Shown here one piece after another: positions 49,688-61,990 of a stretch of 64,000 nucleotides of DNA (position 1 is its first letter; the number at the start of each line of letters is the position of its first letter). The translations under genes were made by a program, and so were the position numbers. Under the pieces are notes generated by a model. It did not search any database. It had not been told where the DNA came from and saw only the letters and a list, made by a program, of their open reading frames with translations. This DNA comes from Synanceia verrucosa (lineage: Eukaryota; Chordata; Actinopteri; Perciformes; Synanceiidae), in contig CM056566.1 of NCBI GenBank assembly GCA_029721515.1, positions 20,450,353 to 20,514,352 of the forward strand, given 5' to 3'.

Positions 49688-52600
49688 CACGCACCATCTC
49701 GGGTCCTTGCGTATCCACGGAGGCACCTGTCGCACATGACATCACGTATGAGTCAGGTGAATGCATGCATGCATGGGTGTGCGTACAGGCTCCCGCTGGC
49801 TGAGGGGTGTTTGCATAATCAGCACAGCAGCACACCTTGGTCACATGCTAAACTTTCCACTGTGCTCGGAGAAAAAGACCTCCGCTTCACACCTGAGTAG
49901 TTGCAGAATGGCCTAGTTTTAGAGATGGCGGCTGATGGGAGCTTCGTTATCAGTATATTAGTTGAGGTTTTATAATTTTTTTACCAATATGTTTTAATAA
50001 CAGTAGGATTTTTCTTTAAAGGAACAGTTCAACATTTTGGGAAAGACTTTATTTGCCAGAGATCATTAAACACTGTGTTGTTTCTGGTTTGTTTAGTCTG
50101 CACAAAAACTGTAAGTTTTATGGATGTTTATGCACCAGACTAATTCCTCATTTTTATTACATTTTAATAATATAATATACTGTATGTAAAGATTTATAGT
50201 GGCGTCTACCTGAGCAGAGAGGTGTTAGGGTTAGCTTCTCTGTGCTTTGTTGACGTAGCCGGGCCGCCTGTGTGTGTTTTTTCATACATTTGTGCATTTA
50301 TTGCATGCATTATTATTAAAATATATGCTGACATGTTTATTTTCTGCTTTGTTCACTTCGTTCTGGTGGATATTAATGGCATCTTCATAAGAGATGAAAA
50401 ACTCATCACCTAGTAGAACTGAATAATCAATGCCTAAATAAATACAGAGTTTATATATTTCTGAGTATTAAAATAATTATTGATCAAATTGAAGTAATAA
50501 AATAAGTATATGGAGGGTTTATAGTTATATTTTTTTTCTTCCAAAATGTAAAATTATGAATGAGAAATATAAATTCTTTTGGTTGCCATTATCTACCAGT
50601 GCAGTTACCATGGTAACAGTCCTCACTATCTCTAAGTGCTTCACACATGAGAGCTAATTACAAAAGAAAAAAAAAAAACACATTTTCAAGGTTTTTTTTC
50701 CAAGGTTGCACTCCGCTTTTTTATTCTCATATATTTCCAACTTTATAATTCAGCAAATGTAAATTATTATTTCATAGAATATCAAGGTTTTGAATGTTAT
50801 CCCTCCTCCCCAGGCTGCATAATTGTAATTTTTGGCACTAACATGCTTGATTACAACTTAAAGTGAACTGTTGAATTCTTTGAATGTAAGTTTTTGCATA
50901 AATCTGGACAAAACTATTTTTCAATGTGCAACTCAGAATAGAGATTTGTGAATAGTTTTAACAGGAGTTGAACTGTGGTTCACCTGCCCAGGAGATGTTA
51001 ATGGCAGACCTGTTGTTAGCTCAAGCCGTGCAACAGAGACCCATCTGTTCTGCCCCGATGAATGATCATAAGGCCAGACTGAAGCGTCTAAATATAGACG
51101 GGACAAATTAAATTCAAATGACTCAGATGCTTGATGACTGAGACGAGTGACTTATCCCTCCTCGGTGCCCTGCTCCACTCGGTCAATGCTCTGCCTCTCA
51201 GCAAACATACATGCAAGCTGGGAGTCACTTATTCCACTCGAACCTTAAACTGCTGGAGGAAGGAGGTTGGGTGGTGGTGGGAGTGGGAGTGAAAGGAAGA
51301 TGGGTGGAGGGGAGGCTAAATCAGTTGGCGGTGGAGAGGAAGCTCTGTCATATCCAGGAGGAAGTGTGAGTCAGTGGTGCTTGTACATTCTTGGAGGCTG
51401 ATTCAGCGCTGCACAGGAAGTGGGAAACGCTTACTGCTGAGCTTTAACACCGGGAGGGAAAGAACCGAGTCTGGAGCGGTGCAACCGTGAAAAGTGTCCC
51501 CGCCCTGTCACAGGTGTAATCTCGCACGTGATGTTGACTCTTAATTTAGAGGAGCTCCGCCAACCCCAGGAGAAGATAACCGCCGGTCAGAAACAGACGC
51601 AAGTCAGAGGAAGAAGAAAGCTGCCGACGGAGGAGCTGTCAGAGAGGAGGAAGAGGAGGAGGAGGGCAAAGGGTAGCGGTCTGGTAGCCCTCTTCCTCTT
51701 CTCCTATGGTCCCCAGAAATTTCCCCTTCCTTCTCCCTCTCTCTCGTCACTTCTCAGATTTCACAGTTCCAGCAACTTAACCCGTTCCTTTCCAAAATAA
51801 AAGTCCTCAGCTCTGTCTGAGAGCAGTGAGGAAGCAGGAAGTGATTACAGCGAGGTCTGGCCCTAAAATAAGTCGCTTATATGTTACATCAATCTGTCGC
51901 TTTAATGGTGGTTCGGTTTTCCAGGTTGTGACCTACATTTCAGCCAAAGTAAGAGCTGGTGACATCATGGTGGCCATGTGGGTGGTGGAGGTGCTGGTGG
52001 CGGTGGTGGGTGGTGTCTTTACACCCACGGACGGCGTGTCCCACCCAGACTCTCATGGCCACTGCCTCTGTCCTCGTGATAAAACGTCAGCTTATCACCA
52101 GTTTCCATTCAGCTTCTTTGCGCTTATGTAACGTGCGACCCCGGGAGGAAGTGCTGTCCGCTGTGAATGAAGAATGTGTGTGCTGGAGGAAGACAGCGTG
52201 CAACAGGTTTCCACATGAGAGTAAACCCAGCGAACATGTACGGCAGTGGAAAAAGTGTGCTCAGCTGATTAATGCATGGACACACACAGATCAAGCCGGT
52301 CTGTCACACTTCTTACGCTGCGTCTGTCTCGCACAAAACCATGTTGTATTGTACGGGTTGTTGCTAGGAGACAAACTAATTCCAAACCTCTTGAAACAGA
52401 GGGACTTACTCCTCATTTCTGAGCCAGCGAAGGAAGGAGAGGAGAGGAGGGAGGATGAGGAGGAAGGACGAGAAAGCAGAGAAGAGAGTGACTCTCCCAC
52501 GCAGGAAAAAAAAAACACAAAACAAGCTTTCACTCATCAGACTCCTGGTTCCACGTCAACTTTCCTGAAAGTGCGTGAGAGTGAATGAAAGTGCTCCTCT

Positions 52601-52776
52601 TCCTCTTCATGTCATTTCACATGAGGAATATGAGCGTGACAGCTGTGGCCAAAAAGACTTTTAGGATTCATGTGGAGAAATTTAATTGTGATATATTAGT
52701 GCGCTCCAACTCAAACCTAAAGGTTTGCGTTAAATCTGAATATCCTGCTCTATAGCTGCAGGGCTTTTCTAGGGTT
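48021..52776. other. Intergenic, no gene recognised
   Basis: A purine-rich, GC-richer patch at 51240-51700 (GGAGGAAGGAGG-type, then CGCCAACCCCAGG) could be regulatory or a first exon, but the encoded peptides have no known motif. An AC microsatellite lies at 49648-49683. Confidence 0.4.
49648..49683. repeat. (AC)n microsatellite
   Basis: About 18 AC units followed by TCTCACGCACC. Confidence 0.95.
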
Positions 52777-53169
52777 TAAAGGGTTATTCCACCCCTATGT
52801 GAAATTTAGTCATTCCTCGCAGAGTTAAATAAGTGAGCAAAAGCCATCTTTAGTTGGCTCAGCCATTGCCTTAAACTGGCAGCACTGCCGTTAGCTTAGC
52901 TTTGCAGAGGCACTGTAATGTATTGTTGCTAGCTAGCAGATCGTTGCACAAGCGATTCAAAATAACTAAATTTTTTTCCTAATTATTTCCCATGACCTAC
53001 AGTCAAAACAAGTTCAAATGACAATGCAAATTAACACCAATCTATTGACTACTAGGCTGATTTTGACTTGGGATTTGGACGTTGAGCCGGCTAATTTTGC
53101 TCACTTATTTAACTCTGGGGACTGTGAGGAATGACTAAATTTCACATAGGGGTGGAATATCCCTTTAAA
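52776..53169. mobile_element. Foldback MITE with long imperfect terminal repeats
   Basis: Left AAAGGGTTATTCCACCCCTA then GTGAAATTTAGTCATTCCTC; the right end is the same in reverse (GAGGAATGACTAAATTTCAC and AGGGGTGGAATATCCCTTT). The similarity continues through TTAAATAAGTGAGCAAAA, so each arm is about 80 bases. Both edges lie in TTTAAA, so a TTAA or TA target cannot be told apart. Confidence 0.85.
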
Positions 53170-53394
53170 TACTGTGATTTTAAACTAGAGCCAAAGGCAG
53201 TGAACAAGTTGTTTGTCCAGAGACAACACAGTACAGCAAGTCATTTATTTCTCATAAATATTTATCGTAAATAGCCTCCATGCAGTCAGTAAAACCAATT
53301 GAAGATCTCAAGCATAAACTATATTTGGACTAAATAATATACAATATAATGCATGTATAATGCAGCTTTTTTTGTTAGCATGCTAACATTTGCC

Positions 53395-53515
53395 AACAAA
53401 AGTATTGAACAAATAAAATGAGAGCATCACAACATCAATATATTTTCATGAAAGCTTTCCTTATCGTGCATTTCTTACCTTGCAGTGACAATAAATCTAA
53501 TCTAGTCTAGGATAA
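53395..53515 (+). repeat. Retroposon-like 3' tail with TCTAA/TCTAG repeats
   Basis: CTTGCAGTGACAATAAATCT followed by AATCTAGTCTAG looks like a fish LINE/SINE 3' tail. Its body was not recognised. Confidence 0.35.
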
Positions 53516-53937
53516 TCTTATTCAGTAAATCATCGTTCTTGCACAGACTGCAGCACAAACTCTTTACAATTCAGCTGCAGTTTAAAAACCAAACTAAACA
53601 TGAGAGGAAATTATGAAGATAAAAAAAACACACAGCTTCTGGTTATTGGTATATTAAAAAGAGCTGTTGTCGCTGAGTCAGCAAGTGTAATATTTAAAGG
53701 CAGCGTTCCATGTTTTTTGGGGCGTAGCGACTAAAAGTAGCATCCCTAAAGGTGTCTGTGGTGACCTTGGGAACAGCTAAAAGAGCAGTGTTCATGGAAG
53801 ATCATAAAACAATAAAAGTTCATTTAGTTTTAGGAAGTTCTTGCTCCTCTACTCACTGATAACTGAGCATGCAGAATATTGACATCGTTCCCTGTATATG
53901 ATCATCCAAGCCCTGATCTCTGGTTTGTCTCTCTCTA

Positions 53938-54389
53938 ACCCCTGATTTCCACCGGATACAGAACGCTGCTGACGTTTTGTCGGACCTGATATGTTTCCAT
54001 TCAAATCAATGTGTCAGCTTCCACTGAATACGGAACGATGGCGACGTGCCGAAACAGAGCTTCTATTTTTGTCGGATATCAGAACACGGCGCATGAATTC
54101 AGCACAGAGCAGATCTTCTGGGACAGGAAGTCATGTACAGACACAAAATTAAACATCCGGCTTATTTTCAAAATAAAATGATCCGTGTTTGTGGCAGATC
54201 GTAATTTCCTTCTACTCGGTGGACACACGGTGGTTCTCTTTCACGCATGCGCAGCTACAACCAGCTATATCGTGCGATTATACGTGAATTCGAAAGAAAG
54301 CTGCAAGCTGCAGCAGGATCTGGTGGGTATTGACGGACGACAGACGTCGATGGACGTCGGCATCGTTCCACATCCAGTGGAAATTAGGG
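53938..54389. mobile_element. MITE with CCCTGATTTCCACCGGAT terminal repeats
   Basis: Left CCCCTGATTTCCACCGGATA continues CAGAACG; the right end reversed reads CCCTAATTTCCACTGGATGT then GGAACG. The interior repeats ACGGAACGATGGCGACG and GACGGACGACAGACGTCG. The superfamily is unsure (Harbinger or hAT); no target duplication is clear. Confidence 0.7.
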
Positions 54390-55716
54390 ATTAGTTACCA
54401 CCACCTTTACACCTGCCATTAAAACAGATTTAATGTGATTACACTGACATCAGGGATAAATATATCTCCACACTGAGGCCTGATCGCTCTGTCTGTAAGG
54501 CCTGAAACCGGTTGCTGCTGGAGTTGTGGTGCATAATGCGCCGACGCAGCAGCCTAAAAATGCAGCTCTCCTCCCTGATGATAACTACCGAAGCAGCTCA
54601 GGAGGGCTGTATTTCCACCCACATAGTTGTTGGTTAAAAATGCAAACGTTAAATGTGGTCACAAAGCATCTCTGACCACCTCTGGAGGGTGCATTGTGCT
54701 GTCATGTGGACGAGTGCTAACCGAATGCACCTGAAACATGTTTTAATCGCTGCTCCCAGTGAAACACTGTGCAGGCTGTTAGGCCGTGCAGTAAAAATCG
54801 ATGGGTAACAGGTCACAACGAATGATGAAAAACACTTTGCTGCTCTCTTATTGACCCTGTTCTCTGCCATAGCGGCAGTCAGGTGCTTGTAAATGTCATT
54901 ACCAAGGTGAATGTGGGCCTCTGCATTCTTCAGCACATGCAGAACAAATGGATGTCATGTGCTCTTCATTTCCATCATGCCATCCCTGCAGTACGGCGTC
55001 CCACTCAGCTGCTTCATCTCCCACATTGTGAAATACTAAATCTGAAAGAGGGGAGAGATCTCACCCTTATTTCACAAGTCCGTCCCCTTGACGAGGTCCG
55101 TCCATCCCTGACACCGGCCGGTCCTCCAGCCCATCGTGTCACATGCCGTGGTGGCGTGAGGTCAGCTGGCTGTCTGTTCATCTGTCTGACATGACAGGGG
55201 AGGCTTTTTTTTTTGCATCGTCAGGGTTTCCTGATGATGACTTAGGGGCTGATGTGGGAGCAGATACAAAGAGGTCTGGTGGCTTAGTCTTCACCTCCGA
55301 CCCGCCGGTGGAGACAGAAATACTCCGGGGTCACCTCGTGAGGCCACATGTCTCCCTGTGTGCCACCTGAAGGCCAATGAAGAGGCTGCTATTTTTAGGA
55401 CGGTATCAGTGCACCGACGTTGACACAATCGTCAGCATGCATGACTGATTTATTCCATCCAGGCTGCAGAGGTGTGGGTCAGATCTTCCATCATTATAAA
55501 GTGAAAAACACACGACACAAACAGGAGCTCCTGCTGCTTGTGTTGCTTAACCCCAATTAATAGAGTAGTGCCAAACTGTAATAAACACCCATGGATGGAT
55601 TATGAGACAATGTAAGGTCCTCAATCTAATCAGCAAGACGCTGAGACTGAACGAAACCTTGTTGTTTGTGTCCCGAGTGAAACCAGAAGACAACGTTGAC
55701 TTATTTGTTCTGTCAC
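54390..55716. other. Intergenic, no gene recognised
   Basis: Mixed composition, no bounded repeat. ORFs at 54883-55194 and 55143-55370 show no known domain. Confidence 0.4.
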
Positions 55717-56155
55717 TTAAGTGTGAGTGTCAGCTGTTTTATACAACAGAAAGTGTCTTGTTCCAGTGTTTTTGTCCATTTTGAGTCATATTTCTAGACC
55801 CACAGAATATTTAGTACTATGACTCTGAAAACAGTGAATAGCTCAAATGAAAGAAGAGACTCTCTATTTCATCATGAAAAAAATGTTTGTTTTTACCTTG
55901 TTCCATTCTTGTTTTATCAGAGGTAGAGTAGAGGACACTTTCACCAAAATCACCACTTTTTCTCCACATTCTGTTTGTTTTGCTCTCTAATCTCGATCGT
56001 CTCCACTTCCTGTTTTGATCTCTGTGGTGTATACCGTCTCTTTATGCTCTGACTACATCTCCCAGAAGCCCCAGCATTACTCACAGGCTGTGTGAGACCA
56101 TGATCAGCGACCCGCTGCAGAAAAACCACGCTGACGTTGAAATACTCAGAGTTAA
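55717..56155 (+). mobile_element. piggyBac-like MITE (TTAA family), copy H
   Basis: TTAA at 55717-55720 and 56152-56155. Left TTAAGTGTGAGTGTCAGC and right AATACTCAGAGTTAA, with the family's interior between. The outer terminal-repeat bases have decayed. Confidence 0.88.
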
Positions 56156-58031
56156 TGTCATCTTTTCTTAAAACAAACCAAGTATTTTGTCGCCTAAATA
56201 CTGCACAGGTGCAATAATCATTCAACATTTATAGGAAACCATGCAAAAAAATATTTTTATTGATTTACTCCAGGTTGCTTCTGTGTCGTGAACTCATCTA
56301 AATAATCTTATAAAACATTAATGCAAAATGTGATATAGAATCTGACTTTAAAAAAACATAGGATATGTTCATAGCTCACAATGGAAAAAATACAGAAGCT
56401 GAGCAGGGGTGTAATATGTGGAGAAAAAATAAAAGTTAATGATAATTTATGAAGCACTTTTCGAAGAACTTTACAGACCATGGGGCACTTTACAGACGCA
56501 CAGAACATATTAAAACAGATAGCTATTCTGATATCCCCTGATATTAAATGTGGGTTTTTTTTCCAGAATATTAATCACAAATTGTGAAAGTTGTAAACTG
56601 ACAAGAAAAATAAGTCCCCATCATTTTTTTTACTCCTAAATTTATGATGGTGTAATGAGCTCTGAAAGATACATACGGTATGAATGATTTATTTCCTGTT
56701 CTTTCTGTCTTCTGTTATGAACATAAATAAAATAATAATAAACTCAGGAGTTATATGATTAAATCTAAAATTCTGAGAAAATTTTGAGAGAGATTTGTGA
56801 AAAAATCACAAATTATCTAAAAATTCCCCCATCGTTCATCTCTGTAATAATTATTTTCTTTTATCAGTGATGGCCCTTAAACAGTGTCACACAGGTGCTC
56901 ATATTAATATTGAAAGAAGTTGAACATCATACTGGACATCAACAGAGTATACCCACAGTTGTGGTTTGAAATAGTCATCAGGTCTCTCCAGCTTCTTGCA
57001 GTTATCTGACAAACATAACGTGGTTCGACCCTCCCTGTCTCTTCTCATAGATCACCACTGGACAGCGGAGATCTTAAACAAACACATGATTTTCCTACGG
57101 TCCCTGAAGACACGCTGAGTGAACATTTTCAGATGTTTGGCTGCGTGATGTTGAGGTTTCCTTCTGGAGCAGACGTTCTGGTTTCATGGCTCAGCTGGAC
57201 GAGTGCGTCGTCCACTTGGCCTCCCGGTCCGGTTGGGTCAGGCTGTCGGGACGCCTTCACACCAGACTCTGTGGTAGGTTCCTCCTCTGCCTGGTGAGTC
57301 ACCGGCTTCGGTATGAGATAATGGAACGGTGAACGTGCTGTGATTTGCCTCGCTCACCAACAGTTTGAATCTCTGGTGAAGTGTGGTCACGCCAAAGTAT
57401 GCAGCGCCTACATCGCGCTGGAGTAATTACTGGCCTCTCTGGTTTACGATCTGGGATATCATCTTCCAAGAGATGTTTAGTCACCGCTTTTTACTTCAGC
57501 TTTTTACGCAACAGTCGTGACTCAGCGTGTGTCATCAAGTGTTGGATATGCTAACGTTCAGCCGGTCTATGTGGATGTAAGGTGGTTATTGAGACGCACA
57601 CGTGGTCAACCATGTTTGTTTACCGCCAAGCTTTTCCTTCTGCTGTGTCATCGTCTGTGACGCTTTGTGTGGGGCAGCGGTGGAGATGGAACAAGCTCAT
57701 CAGGAATACTATTCATCTAGTTGATTTTCAATTCATTTGCATGTTTACAAGTTTCCATATCTCATCATCTACATCGTCTTCATGCTATCCGTTCCTGTTT
57801 ACTCGGATGCCAGACTGACTGAAACAATTCATTGGCTCATATTTCGGTTATTTTCTGTCTTTATTGACAGCAGAGAGATTTTTAGATGTGAAATAACGAC
57901 ACCAAACCTGGGAGCATTTTATATAAGTGAGCTTCTTTTGTGTTAGTGAATTCTTTCATAGATATTATTTTACAGATGCTTAGTCAATAATTCTCTGTGA
58001 ACTCGAACTTTTGGGAAAAATAATCAATTTA
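56156..58031. other. Intergenic, nothing firmly recognised
   Basis: AT-rich except for a GC-richer patch at 57129-57350, where the minus strand is open for about 73 codons but shows no known motif or good acceptor. Confidence 0.4.
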
Positions 58032-58079
58032 AACAGGAAGTCAAATCAGACTTAGTCTGATTTGTTTGACTTCCTGTTC
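58032..58079. repeat. 48-base near-perfect palindrome
   Basis: AACAGGAAGTCAAA pairs with TTTGACTTCCTGTT, and TCAGACT pairs with AGTCTGA inside. The only asymmetry is four extra bases on one arm. It would form a stable hairpin. Confidence 0.85.
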
Positions 58080-58147
58080 TGACTGAGTGTTGAGCAGGAA
58101 GGAAAAATATACATAAATTATATATGTATATATAATTATTATATTAG

Positions 58148-58149
<2 letters not shown>

Positions 58150-58212
<63 letters not shown>
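58150..58212. repeat. (AT)n microsatellite
   Basis: About 31 uninterrupted TA units. Confidence 0.97.
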
Positions 58213-58213
<1 letters not shown>

Positions 58214-61200
58214 CCTGATTAAAAACATATATATATAAAACCTGATTAAAAAAATTACAAAAATTCCACTGAAAAAAATCATTAATACGCATCATAAATA
58301 TAAGGGTTAGGGTATACCCATGTATAGGCTGTAAGAAAAACAACTTAACGCCTTAAAGCTCCACATAGAAAGAATTCACACATTTTTTTGCAGTTGCATT
58401 CAAATGTGTTTAATGAAAAAAAAATAATTACAGAAATTACAGTTTCTGTGTGACACTGTAAGGATATTAAAAATGAATAACTTTGGTCTGTGAGCTGTAA
58501 CACACCTGAATAAAACCTGCCCCTTCACCCCAGGTGTGTCTCTACCTGGACTCTTTACTAACCTGGCAGTGAGCACGTGGAGCTTTGAAAGGACTGCAGC
58601 CAAGACTGTAACATTTAGAGAAATGAAGCATTTCACCTCAGCTTTTTAAAGCCAGTCTGTGTTTTTTCATCCTCTAACCTCGCTTTTAATTCTGTTACAC
58701 CAAAACAAAGGCAGCCGGAACGAGCCTCGGCGGCATTGGAAAGCACTTTGCTGGAATACGCCGACCTCTAAAATATCAGCGCACAATGAGAAATGTTTCT
58801 GGAGTGTCTCCTGCTTCCACATCCACACAGCTCCGCCATTCAATATGAGTCAGAGACCTTCAGGGATGTGACACTGCTGCTTTAACAGCGACGGGGACGT
58901 GGCTGGGACTTTATATTTTGAGAAAAATCACATTAAACAACAATTTTCTCCCCGTCTGCTTCTTTTCCTCCTCGCCTCGCCGCCATAAACCAGCGCTCTG
59001 GGTCGCCGTCATGCGTCTTGATGACGCAGTACGAAGTGAACTTTTAAATCCTTCATGCAACGTTTCCAGCTGTTTTCAAAGTAATTCCCACACACTGTCA
59101 GAAAGTGTTTTATTGTGTCTTTTATTTCCTTTTCTAACCTCTCTAGAGATGCATTATCTCTTTTACAAGCGAGACAAGATGGCAGCCAATCATAGGCGTC
59201 ACATAGTTACGTCATTAATTTATGACAATCACATTTATCACAACAAGACATGAGACAGATGATGACACCCAGGGCAACGCTGTATGACTGCGACTAGAGC
59301 TAAACTAAAGATATACCTTCCATTTTATCCTTTATTATGAAAAATACAATCAAATCAAATTAAAAGCCTCTATTGTCGTTATATGACAACGAAATTAGGA
59401 GCGCTGTTCCACTTGTGCTCAGTCACATGTAAAAACTGTAGAAAAGACAGTCAGCTTAATACAAAATAGAAAGACATAAATAAAGTTATGTTCAAAATAA
59501 AATACTATTTGCCGTAGTAAGGCGTAATATTTACAGTGGTATGGCTAAAACAGTTTTTAAAACAGGTGAGAAAAACTAAAAGTAATTGCACTTTTTTAAG
59601 TAAGTAATTGCACATTACATGTTATGTTATTGCACATTTTCGTTATTGGAATATTGCACATGGAAGTGGTATTGTTGCACATGAAAGTAGAATGGAATTA
59701 TTGCACATTGTTGTTAACTGTTATTGCACAGAAGATACATGTATTTATCATATATAACACATATACAGTATATAAGTTAATATAATGTGATATGCACCTA
59801 TAAGATATAACATATATAACAATATAATAATAACATAAGAATATAATAATAATACTATGATAATAATAATAATAGTATATCTGATTGAGATTTTTACAGC
59901 TGTAGTACCTCTAAACTAAACTAGAAATAATCTTGTCTGATAACAATAACTATAATTATTATAAGTAAGAAATACATTTTATGTTGTGTCACTGCTATGG
60001 TCAGGGCTTGTTATCGCACAGAAGAGCTGTTATCTAAGCTATCGCCAAATCAACCAGACTCCATTTCTGCCTTTGTTTTTGATATAGATAATAGAACTGT
60101 TTTTTAATAATAATATATACAGCAAGTGATAATAATAGTATTAAATATTTACATTATGTACTCACTAACAAAGGAAGAAATATAGTTTTTAATTGCCGCT
60201 GAAGTATTAATTAAAAAATTATTAGATGACTAAATGTATTTTTATTGTGTGGATGTGAGCTGTAGAAATAAAAAAAAGCAGTGCAGATTTTTCTGTGCAA
60301 AAGAATAGTGCAAATTGATTTGGAAAAAAAAAAAATGGCAATGACAGAAATGAGTCCAGTTTGTGTTAACATGAGCCAGTGATGCTGTTTGGATTCACCA
60401 AAGTCAGCGGTGGACCAGCAGCTCCTTTGTTCTGTGATGTAAATTAACAGTTTTTTCAATGGAGTTTGGTGGTTTTTGGTGAGAGCATACATGGAAAGGT
60501 CAGCCTGAAGACATGGTAAAGCAGTGAAAATATTCTTCATACAGTTTCACTTTAAAACATGTGAACGTTTAGGCGGAATATAGACTTGGTTCGGCTCAGG
60601 CTTACACTGTTAAAAAGTTAGTAAAAAGTAAAAAAAAAAGTTAGATTACATCTTTTATGTTATAAAGCAGGTTGAAGTGCTGCTAAATACCGAGTCAAGA
60701 CGCTCTGAGAAACTAACAATATTTAGACCGTCTCACATTTTGAAAAGCCTAAATGCGTCCCAGTTTATTTCCTGTCACAGTGAATGTGAACCTCATCAGC
60801 TGACTGGATGCAAACACGACAGACAGGAAGTAGAAACACAGACTTATACATGGACTTTGGTTGTTGTTGGGTTAAGGTTGGGTAATGGCTAAATGAAACA
60901 GACTTTGACTGATTTTGGAAACATGAAACACGGTGCCATGTTTTATTGATCCAATCAACCAATCTTCTGCAAGTGTCACTTTATTTGGAGGACAGTGTCC
61001 ACCAGAGGCGTTGGGACAAACGAACAGAGAAAGGGATGGAAGAGTTAACTCTCTGCGAGTAAACCCCGTTAATCCAACATTTAAAAGCATGTTGATGGGG
61101 GACGTCCTGCAGTAGAGGTCATCAGATAACTTTTTACAGCGGTGACGCTCTACGCCGCCCAATGACATCACCTTCAAACGACAGCGCCTTCACCGCCACC

Positions 61201-61754
61201 CTGTCCTCCTTGAACAGTGACAGAAGAGGACAGACGGCTCTCTCTGTCACTAGTTTCTTCCCTCATCATCATCATCATCGTCACTGTTCTTCTCTGCGCT
61301 GGTGTTGTTTTACACTCTTGACTGTGCATGCAGTCCTCTCACCACGCACGTCATCACCAGCTTATCAAAGCAACAATAAACCTCCCACGCACCCCTCCCA
61401 CCACGGGCCATTAGCAAGCGCTCGCATTGTTGGGATGCTCACAGCGGTCCTGATGGATCCGCTCACCTCCTGTAATATTCTGCATGGCTGAACCCGAAGG
61501 CTGGAGAGGTGAGATGCAGACAAGACCTGTATCGATCACGGAGATGATTCCCGTGTAGAGAATTTATAATAAATGCTGATCTGTCATAATTAAACCCTGG
61601 TGCTACAGGCGTTTCTGAGGTCCTGACTGCTGGAACTACAGACTACAGAAGACACAGAAAAAAAAAAAATCTTTAATATGGAGACGACTTTTTTCTTAAC
61701 TGACAATATTTAGACTTTTTTGTTTTTTTTAAAATGTATACACTACAGACTCGG
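58213..61754. other. Intergenic, no gene recognised
   Basis: It holds an array-like set of ATTGCACAT motifs (59582-59740), probably part of a retroposon tail (see TTGTCGTTATATGACAACGA at 59377), then AT-rich sequence. No protein gene recognised. Confidence 0.4.
59345..59735. repeat. Retroposon-like tail with repeated ATTGCACAT
   Basis: CAAATCAAATTAAAAGCCTC and TATGACAACGAAATT resemble a reversed fish LINE/SINE tail. Six TTGCACA motifs follow at uneven spacing. The body is not recognised. Confidence 0.4.
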
Positions 61755-61990
61755 GCTGGGTAGGACTTCACGATACGACACTTTATTGCGATATATTGTA
61801 AGATCATAGGTCACTGAGAGATGCAGCTTAAAATACAAGTTGTATATACAGTATGTACATATATTTCTATATGCACAGTACATATACTTATATATACATA
61901 TACACAGTAAATTAGGGCTGTTAAAACTGCAGCGTTAATGTGGATTATTTTATATCGATGATATATTTTTTCAAACAGCTGGAAGCAGCT
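61755..61990. repeat. Interspersed repeat, copy 3 of the 7845 family (reversed)
   Basis: AGGACTTCACGATACGACAC, TATATTGTAAGATCATAGGT, GAGATGCAGCTTAAAATAC and TTAGGGCTGTTAAAACTGC correspond in reverse to the blocks at 8221-7845. Confidence 0.55.

Noticed and set aside
51528..52588. Possible gene in the GC-richer patch (ORFs at 51528-51800 and 51959-52588)
   Set aside because: Arg/Glu and Trp runs come from GGA and TGG repeats. No domain, splice partner or polyadenylation context was found.
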